The notes under the pieces were generated by a model, which was not told the origin of the DNA, did not search any database, and worked only from the letters and a program-made list of their open reading frames with translations. A DNA stretch of 36,329 nt, taken from a virus. The translations under genes were made by a program, and so were the position numbers. Position 1 is the stretch's first letter; every line of letters starts with the position of its first letter. This document shows, one piece after another, positions 32,572 through 36,329 of this stretch. The stretch covers positions 1 through 36,329 of the IMG/VR virus record IMGVR_UViG_3300028706_000021; one strand, written 5' to 3'.

Positions 32572-32800
32572 AGCCTCCTCCTTGGATGTGTGTTTGACAT
32601 CTAATCTGCCACTCCTCCTTAGTCTCATCTGGTTGCCGTTCCATTCCTTTAGGCATGGTACTCAGGAAGAATTCACGATACGGCATCTCCTTCCCATTGT
32701 AACTTTGGGTTGAGTTCCTCCTTGCCCAACACCTATCGCATAGTACCAGTGGCTGGGCATGGGTTGCTACCCTATTACAGTCTTGACACAGGTGATTCAT
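32504..32800 (-). CDS. Zinc-ribbon-like small protein
   Basis: A 98-residue protein with an N-terminal Cys4 knuckle (L-C-Q-D-C at 5 and 8; L-C-D-R-C at 21 and 24), then YNGKEMPYREFFLSTMP and a basic end with GVIKSKGKKMATEN. Zinc-knuckle proteins at this place often bind nucleic acid. Its ATG overlaps the previous stop (ATGA) and its last 68 bp are shared with the start of the nuclease-like gene. Function is not known. Confidence 0.6.
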   Translation of the reverse strand: MNHLCQDCNRVATHAQPLVLCDRCWARRNSTQSYNGKEMPYREFFLSTMPKGMERQPDETKEEWQIRCQTHIQGGGYARGVIKSKGKKMATENSEVDS

Positions 32801-33324
32801 ACACTCTCCTCAATAGGACGGTTTAGTGAAGCAAGGTAATCACGATAGGCTTGATCCTTCTCCCCCCCCTCTAGTGTACGACACTCAGACTTAGGTATCT
32901 TGTCATTCCAATAGGGGTCTTTAGGTTTCTGTCTGTACTCTGTGCCTATGCTCTGCTCTTGTATGCTAGCATAGCCCAGTCCACCAGTACCTATGCCACT
33001 GTCTGCTATGCTATGCTCGACAGCCTGATCTTCTATGTACTCCATACGATTACCCCCTATTAATTGCGGTATCATAGTGGTGTCATCCAAGTTACCATTC
33101 TGTATCTTGAGATAGCAGTCCCATATACGCTTGGTATACGGAGCCTTCTTCTCCTTACTACCCGGCATACGACTCAACCAGTCAGCAAGATCAAGTATAT
33201 ACTTTAGTGTGCCATCCTTTACAGACACATTCCAACTCTCATTAATAGTGAGTTTATCCTTTGCTGATCTCGATTCTCTAAGATAAGTCTCTGCTCTTCG
33301 AGCAACAATTTCATACGGTTTCAT
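32797..33324 (-). CDS. First gene of the leftward DNA-metabolism unit
   Basis: A 175-residue protein, unrecognised. The N-terminal half is helical (EIVARRAETYLRESRSAKDK, then LKYILDLADWLSRMPG and YTKRIWDCYLKIQNG). The C-terminal half looks disordered and ends RDYLASLNRPIEESV. GGAGGG lies seven bases before the ATG, right after the leftward promoter-like element at 33332-33358. Near its 3' end the coding strand has eight G in a row (32862-32869). First place in the unit would suit a regulator, but there is no recognisable DNA-binding motif. Confidence 0.58.
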   Translation of the reverse strand: MKPYEIVARRAETYLRESRSAKDKLTINESWNVSVKDGTLKYILDLADWLSRMPGSKEKKAPYTKRIWDCYLKIQNGNLDDTTMIPQLIGGNRMEYIEDQAVEHSIADSGIGTGGLGYASIQEQSIGTEYRQKPKDPYWNDKIPKSECRTLEGGEKDQAYRDYLASLNRPIEESV

Positions 33325-33331
33325 ATTACAC

Positions 33332-33358
33332 CCTCCTATATTATAAGAACTCTACCAT
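33332..33358 (-). promoter_or_regulatory. Leftward promoter-like element of a divergent pair
   Basis: Read leftward, this 27-base element matches the rightward one at 33439-33465 in 23 of 27 positions. It holds a TATAAT box within TTCTTATAATATAGG, followed by the GGAGGG binding site and the ATG at 33324. No standard -35 box lies 17 bases upstream, so it may need a phage factor, or part of the similarity may be an operator. Confidence 0.55.
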
Positions 33359-33426
33359 ATTCAACCCCTTTATCACCACATCTTTACCCCTTTTAAATGC
33401 CTGTAATCATAGTGTCTTCCTAAAAT

Positions 33427-33446
33427 AGTGGTAAAAAAGTGGTAAA
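33427..33446 (+). repeat. Direct repeat AGTGGTAAA x2
   Basis: AGTGGTAAA occurs at 33427-33435 and 33438-33446, offset by 11 bases, about one helical turn. The second copy is the upstream end of the rightward promoter-like element. The arrangement suggests an activator or repressor site. Confidence 0.5.
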
Positions 33447-33465
33447 GTTCTTATACTATAGGAAG
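33439..33465 (+). promoter_or_regulatory. Rightward promoter-like element of a divergent pair
   Basis: Near-copy of the leftward element at 33332-33358 with a TATACT box in TTCTTATACTATAGG. It faces the short rightward gene at 33493, whose ATG lies 28 bases after the element. The two elements face away from each other across about 80 bp. Confidence 0.55.
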
Positions 33466-33492
33466 ATAACAACTGTTGTTCCCAACTAGACC

Positions 33493-33636
33493 ATGACCAA
33501 CCTTGAAGATAAAGAGAAACACAGGATAAGACGCAACCTTGTAGCCAAGGATAATAAGTTCAAGTCTTATTCCCATAAGCCGAAGTCTGCTTACTCCCGT
33601 ACCAAGAAGCACCAGCATAAGCAGGATTACGCATGA
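33493..33636 (+). CDS. Short basic protein from the divergent promoter
   Basis: A 47-residue, Lys/Arg/His-rich protein (MTNLEDKEKHRIRRNLVAKD, then KPKSAYSRTKKHQHKQD). I recall similar short proteins with the K-E-x-H-x-x-R-R-N-L-V-A-K motif in many podovirus-like phages, usually without named function. It is the only rightward gene inside the leftward block and lies downstream of the rightward promoter-like element. It has no clear Shine-Dalgarno site. Its last 77 bp are antisense to the gene at 33560-33742. A role in RNA or DNA binding is suggested by charge only. Confidence 0.6.
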   Translation: MTNLEDKEKHRIRRNLVAKDNKFKSYSHKPKSAYSRTKKHQHKQDYA

Positions 33637-33742
33637 CACACACTGAAGCCAACTCAAAAGCCATCTCTTCACAGTGACCTTCCTCAATAAACTCTTCATA
33701 CCACCAGTCAAACTCATCATCACTCAATAAATATACACCCAT
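33560..33742 (-). CDS. Small acidic protein
   Basis: A 60-residue protein with an acidic N-terminal half (YLLSDDEFDWWYEEFIEEGH) and a Ser/Tyr-rich end. Its ATG overlaps the previous stop by one base (TGATG). It is the last gene of the upper leftward unit and overlaps the end of the rightward short gene by 77 bp on the other strand. Phage early acidic proteins often inhibit host factors, but nothing here identifies a target. Confidence 0.5.
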   Translation of the reverse strand: MGVYLLSDDEFDWWYEEFIEEGHCEEMAFELASVCVMRNPAYAGASWYGSKQTSAYGNKT

Positions 33743-34008
33743 CACTCATCATCCACTAATTGCCACAGAATAGCCCGTCTTCCTGAAGTATTCTTTGTTG
33801 TCAATAGACTATCCTCCACTAATCCACTTAGAACTAGGTGTCTAATGGTTGCTGAGATAGACTGATGCTTGCCTTCAAGGGCAATCTCAGCCTCTTCACA
33901 GGATAGCAATTCAGATTCCTTTATAAGATCATATACCTTATCTTTCATAGAGTTATTACCCCTATTAACAGACTCATACGCTTCTCTACTTGTTTGCTGT
34001 ATTAACAT
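33742..34008 (-). CDS. Winged-helix DNA-binding protein, probable regulator
   Basis: An 88-residue protein with a winged-helix pattern: KVYDLIKESELLSCEEAEIA, then GKHQSISATIRHLVLSGLVE with the recognition helix, then the wing segment DSLLTTKNTSGRRAILWQLV. The start used (34008, TAATG overlap, AGGAG upstream) gives a 20-residue N-terminal extension; ATG 33948 would begin right at the domain. It could regulate the divergent promoter region just downstream, 280 bp away. Confidence 0.65.
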   Translation of the reverse strand: MLIQQTSREAYESVNRGNNSMKDKVYDLIKESELLSCEEAEIALEGKHQSISATIRHLVLSGLVEDSLLTTKNTSGRRAILWQLVDDE

Positions 34009-34880
34009 TACTCTACTCCTGTTAGTAATTGAAAGCCTTTGCTTGCTTCAGCAGCAGCACGGAATAAGAACTTCTTATCATCCTTCAAACTCTTCATCCA
34101 ACTCCTTATGTACTGAGTATGTTGCAGTTTCTCAAGCGGAATACCCAGATGAGCGCAAGTCATAGCCGCTCCTAGTTCAGCAACCAACTCCTCATAAGCA
34201 TAGTTCTCTGCACTGTACTCACGGAAAGCCTTACGATTAAGCCTATGCCTAGCACCAGTTGCATGGATTCCTTCATGAGCCTTGGTTGATTCACGCTCAT
34301 GCTCACATTCAAACGCATCATCATTAGGGAATGCTACTGCATCCTCTGCCGGTGAGAAGAACGCACGATCTCCACCTCTGTGGATACCACCCTTTAAGTT
34401 TAACCCCTCAAGATACTTCTCAATCTCTGTTGCTGCATCAAAGTCAGCCACTTCAGTAGGTATATACTCAGGTAAGCCGGGTATCTGGTCATGATTCCAT
34501 ACCCTATATCCTTTCATCAGAGGAAACATCTCTTTAGGTTTGTCCTTCTTCGGCATCATCTTAAAGAATATAATATCAGTACCCTTGGTCATCTCCTCAA
34601 ACGGGATAGGCTTCTCATCACCAGTAATCTTCTTCAGTTGATTAGCAGTATACCATTCCAACGAGTCATACCTATTAAATAGGGTGAGTATAAGCCAGTT
34701 GATGCCAGAGTACGCCCGTTTAGATACCCCATTACGGGACATCAAGCGGATAGGACACTGAGTACCATCATCCTTCCACCTCTTTACCCAAGGCGGACAC
34801 TCAGTCTCACCATTAAGTATAGCATCAAGCCCTGCACTAAGCGGGGTTAATACAGTTTCTAATATCTTATCTGATCTCAT
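34008..34880 (-). CDS. ArdC-type antirestriction protein
   Basis: A 290-residue protein with the two-part layout of ArdC: an N-terminal ssDNA-binding domain (PPWVKRWKDDG, then SKRAYSGINWLILTL, EWYTANQLKKITG) and a C-terminal zinc metallopeptidase-like domain with H-E-x-x-H (H202-E-G-I-H206) followed by EELVAELGAA with the expected third ligand Glu. ArdC proteins protect incoming DNA from restriction, which fits expression early after entry. Length agrees with family members of about 300 residues. It overlaps both neighbours by four and one bases. Confidence 0.82.
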   Translation of the reverse strand: MRSDKILETVLTPLSAGLDAILNGETECPPWVKRWKDDGTQCPIRLMSRNGVSKRAYSGINWLILTLFNRYDSLEWYTANQLKKITGDEKPIPFEEMTKGTDIIFFKMMPKKDKPKEMFPLMKGYRVWNHDQIPGLPEYIPTEVADFDAATEIEKYLEGLNLKGGIHRGGDRAFFSPAEDAVAFPNDDAFECEHERESTKAHEGIHATGARHRLNRKAFREYSAENYAYEELVAELGAAMTCAHLGIPLEKLQHTQYIRSWMKSLKDDKKFLFRAAAEASKGFQLLTGVE

Positions 34881-35185
34881 GTCTTAATCCTTGTACGTTG
34901 TGAACGATCAACCGTATCCCAGTTAACCTCATCTGAGCAAACTTCATACTCATTACAGTCTTTATCAATACAGAAATATATATCTTCATCGGACTCGTAC
35001 TGACTAACACTCACCTCTTCAACAGTTACAGTACGATAGTCTCCCTCTCTTAACTCAAGCATAAAGGTATCACCCGCCTTCATCGAAGGGAACACTCCCT
35101 CCCAAGGTCGTATATCATCTAACGCTGGCTCATTTTTAAGTGTCACTTCCATTCTCCCATTTACAATGTTAACTTCAGGCCACAT
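34877..35185 (-). CDS. Small acidic early protein
   Basis: A 102-residue acidic protein, mostly beta by pattern (VNGRMEVTLKNEP, DTFMLELREGDYRTVTVEEV), with three Cys in FCIDKDCNEYEVCSDEV. No known family. Start and stop overlap its neighbours (TAATG and ATGA). It is encoded directly before the antirestriction protein, and an acidic, perhaps DNA-mimicking role is imaginable but unsupported. Confidence 0.58.
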   Translation of the reverse strand: MWPEVNIVNGRMEVTLKNEPALDDIRPWEGVFPSMKAGDTFMLELREGDYRTVTVEEVSVSQYESDEDIYFCIDKDCNEYEVCSDEVNWDTVDRSQRTRIKT

Positions 35186-35394
35186 TAGTCAGTACCTCCA
35201 TAGTTTGAGGTCATCATATCATCGAAAGAATCAGCCATACCAGATGCCTCATATAACCGATGCTCAATATGCCTGTATACAGCGTCCATCTCTGCCATAT
35301 TACACGCTCTATCTATCATGTCAGTGATACCATTAACTAACTTCTCATCCATCTCATCTGCTCCTTTAAATATCCACTTGCCTGATTCAGTCAT
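35185..35394 (-). CDS. Small helical acidic protein
   Basis: A 69-residue acidic, helical protein (DEKLVNGITDMIDRACNMAE, then YRHIEHRLYEASGMADSFDD). I start it at 35394, where TAATG overlaps the preceding stop; the longer frame would overlap further without a binding site. No known motif. Probably translated together with its neighbours as an early gene. Confidence 0.58.
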   Translation of the reverse strand: MTESGKWIFKGADEMDEKLVNGITDMIDRACNMAEMDAVYRHIEHRLYEASGMADSFDDMMTSNYGGTD

Positions 35395-35669
35395 TAGTCT
35401 TGCTCCTCCCAATGTTCACCGCATTCATAGTAACCACCATCCCCTGCATACCAGTTAGCAGGTTGGGGGCCAACAGAATTGAATATGTCGCCACCATTGG
35501 ACAGTTCAGCATCAGGATACGCTAATCGTGCATCTGATTCAGTGTGAAAGGTATCGACAAAGGACTTCTTGTCTTGACCTTCAAGCACACTACCTTGGGG
35601 ATATGTACCCCATGCGTAGATGAACACGACTCCACGCTTATGCTCTAATGTATATCTATCAGTATCCAT
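35394..35669 (-). CDS. First leftward early gene, small acidic protein
   Basis: A 91-residue acidic protein with aromatic residues (RGVVFIYAWGTYPQGSVLEG, then DTFHTESDARLAYPDAELSN) ending GYYECGEHWEEQD. GGGAG lies about nine bases before the ATG. Being the first gene after the repeat-rich control region, it is likely among the earliest expressed. A family is not recognised. The Gly/Trp/Tyr/Glu-rich C-terminus could bind a host protein, but nothing proves it. Confidence 0.6.
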   Translation of the reverse strand: MDTDRYTLEHKRGVVFIYAWGTYPQGSVLEGQDKKSFVDTFHTESDARLAYPDAELSNGGDIFNSVGPQPANWYAGDGGYYECGEHWEEQD

Positions 35670-35710
35670 TATACTATACTCCCTAAGTTAACACAACATA
35701 TATAAAATCA

Positions 35711-35745
35711 TTAAGTAAATCATATACTTACTATCATTTACTTAA
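35711..35745. repeat. 10-bp perfect inverted repeat, operator-like
   Basis: TTAAGTAAAT (35711-35720) and ATTTACTTAA (35736-35745) are perfect inverted arms around a 15-bp centre. They sit in an AT-rich stretch about 45-75 bp upstream of the first leftward early gene, where a promoter is expected. The centre-to-centre distance of about 25 bp would place both arms on nearly the same helix face. Likely a binding site for a dimeric regulator. Confidence 0.55.
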
Positions 35746-35766
35746 AGAATTTTACTAAACATTTCT

Positions 35767-35822
35767 GCCTCTCTACTGTACCATACCTAGCCCTGCCTCT
35801 CTACCGTCCCATACCTAGCCCT
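35767..35822. repeat. Two 28-bp tandem direct repeats
   Basis: Two head-to-tail 28-bp units (35767-35794 and 35795-35822) that begin GCCTCTCTAC and end CCATACCTAGCCCT. They differ at two positions. They lie exactly where the AT-rich upstream region gives way to GC-rich sequence. Possible iterons or a regulator array. Confidence 0.7.
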
Positions 35823-35860
35823 CACCTGCCTCAGCGCTCTGGCCGTTGCCGTTAAGACGA

Positions 35861-36019
35861 CACCTCCGCCGTACCGAGGTGACATCGCTGTTAACAGCGC
35901 CGCCCCAAACAAGCAGGGCGGCTAAGGATGGGGTCACCGTGAGGGGGGTAGCGAGCGAGCCTGCGAGCGAGGAAACTGACGCGACTTGTCGCGACATTCA
36001 TGCTGTTAAAAAATTTTTT
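35861..36019. other. GC-rich, palindrome-dense non-coding island
   Basis: No convincing gene lies here. Visible structures are: CACCTC/GAGGTG (35861-35866 with 35876-35881); GGTGAC/GTCACC (35878-35883 with 35933-35938) enclosing the 14-bp palindrome CGCTGTTAACAGCG (35886-35899) and the hairpin GCCGCCC/GGGCGGC (35899-35905 with 35916-35922); a GCGAGCGAG direct repeat around 35952-35970; TGTCGCGACA near 35987-35996; and AAAAAATTTTTT (36008-36019). The density suits an origin, a transfer or packaging-related site, or a regulatory RNA. Confidence 0.5.
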
Positions 36020-36021
36020 CA

Positions 36022-36037
36022 AGCATATAAGCATATA
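36022..36037. repeat. Tandem AGCATATA repeat
   Basis: AGCATATA occurs twice in tandem (36022-36029 and 36030-36037), directly after the 12-bp A/T palindrome and before the leftward terminator. An AT-rich, easily melted segment next to GC-rich palindromes. Confidence 0.5.
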
Positions 36038-36040
36038 ACG

Positions 36041-36065
36041 AAATACCCCGACCCGAAGGCCGGGG
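36041..36065 (-). terminator. Rho-independent terminator of the rightmost gene
   Basis: Read leftward, CCCCG-C-CC... forms a stem with its mate across a TTCG loop: arms at 36058-36065 and 36046-36053 with one mismatched pair, followed by TATTTCGTT. It begins 12 bases after the stop of the leftward gene at 36077, so it very probably ends that transcript. Confidence 0.72.
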
Positions 36066-36076
36066 CAACCTCCCGG

Positions 36077-36329
36077 TTATTGCTGATCAATCCAACCCTG
36101 AAGAATCACAATGTCGGCATCGAGATCAACGGACGGCTTGTAGGTGGCAGACTCTAACCAGACAATCCGATCCTCTGCCCAACCGACAGCCATGGTGATC
36201 CACCCAGTAGGCAACTGCTCCGACTCGCCGTAGGAATCACAGCGTTTCACAGCGGCGCGCATCAGATCGACTTTCTTGCCAAACTGCTTTTGACGTTCAA
36301 CCATCCGCTTTGGCGACTCGTTCGCCAGT
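36077..36329 (-). CDS. Unknown gene, 3' part (cut by right edge)
   Basis: The last 83 codons of a leftward gene, open to the right edge (an in-frame ATG is at 36304 but the frame continues upstream). The visible product is basic-helical at first (SPKRMVERQKQFGKKVDL, then MRAAVKRCDSYGESEQL), then has GWITMAVGWAEDRIVWLES and ends VILQGWIDQQ. No family recognised. Base composition is clearly more GC-rich than the phage genes before it. It may belong to the same virus, to host DNA, or to an attached element. A terminator follows its stop. Confidence 0.6.
   Translation of the reverse strand, partial: LANESPKRMVERQKQFGKKVDLMRAAVKRCDSYGESEQLPTGWITMAVGWAEDRIVWLESATYKPSVDLDADIVILQGWIDQQ

Noticed and set aside
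32862-32869. Run of eight C (G on the coding strand) near the end of the 32797-33324 gene, possible slippage or frameshift site
   Set aside because: The frame runs through to an ATGA junction with the next gene, so there is no sign of a broken or phase-variable gene here.
35846-36157. Rightward 103-codon open frame across the repeat-rich region
   Set aside because: It crosses all palindromes and the terminator hairpin, has no binding site, and its composition reflects the GC-rich inverted repeats.
1-36329. tRNA genes, CRISPR arrays, transposases, integrase and attachment sites
   Set aside because: None was recognised on reading either strand; the repeats found are too few or too short for a CRISPR array.

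Overview
The window looks like a large part of a tailed double-stranded DNA phage genome, most probably a short-tailed (podovirus-like) virus of a Gram-negative, likely aquatic, bacterium. The reasons are an ordered head-to-tail cassette (terminase C-terminus, P22-type portal, acidic scaffold, SU10-like coat protein, SU10-like adaptor), a LamG/SPRY fibre of the kind common in marine phage metagenomes, a cobalamin-dependent ribonucleotide reductase, a lipoprotein in the lysis region, and no visible tape measure, tail tube or sheath. Genes are packed tightly, with ATGA, TAATG or TTGA overlaps at most junctions. No tRNA, rRNA, CRISPR array, integrase or insertion sequence was seen. DNA polymerase, helicase and primase are not in the window, so it is incomplete: the terminase is cut by the left edge and an unknown gene by the right edge.

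Layout. Positions 1-26252 form one rightward late block. It runs packaging and capsid (1-4915), head completion and adaptor (4912-5926), small tail-associated proteins and two related fibre/adaptor cassettes (5923-12149), a probable nozzle protein (12149-14044), a TIM-barrel glycosidase-like protein and a GNAT-fold protein (14037-15710), a run of Gly-, Gln- and Pro-rich virion proteins, one ending in an S74 autoprocessing domain (15710-21215), a 1231-residue internal virion protein (21208-24903), and a membrane/lysis cluster of small genes (24900-26252).

Positions 26110-35669 form a leftward early/middle block, read from right to left. It holds small acidic early proteins, an ArdC-type antirestriction protein, a winged-helix regulator, then, after a region with a divergent pair of near-identical promoter-like elements, nucleases (PD-(D/E)XK, HNH), an annealing-type protein, class II ribonucleotide reductase, a small protein with an SSB-like C-terminal tail, a RecB-type nuclease and a calcineurin-like phosphoesterase. 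Together these suggest nucleotide supply, recombination and host DNA turnover. The two blocks meet tail to tail with a 143-bp coding overlap. A short rightward gene (33493-33636) breaks the leftward block.

Positions 35670-36076 contain no convincing gene. They hold a 10-bp inverted repeat, a 28-bp tandem repeat, a GC-rich stretch dense in palindromes, and a leftward terminator. Base composition rises here and stays higher in the final partial gene, so this may be an origin/control region or a junction with other DNA.

Homology calls are made by eye from motifs. No database search was possible.
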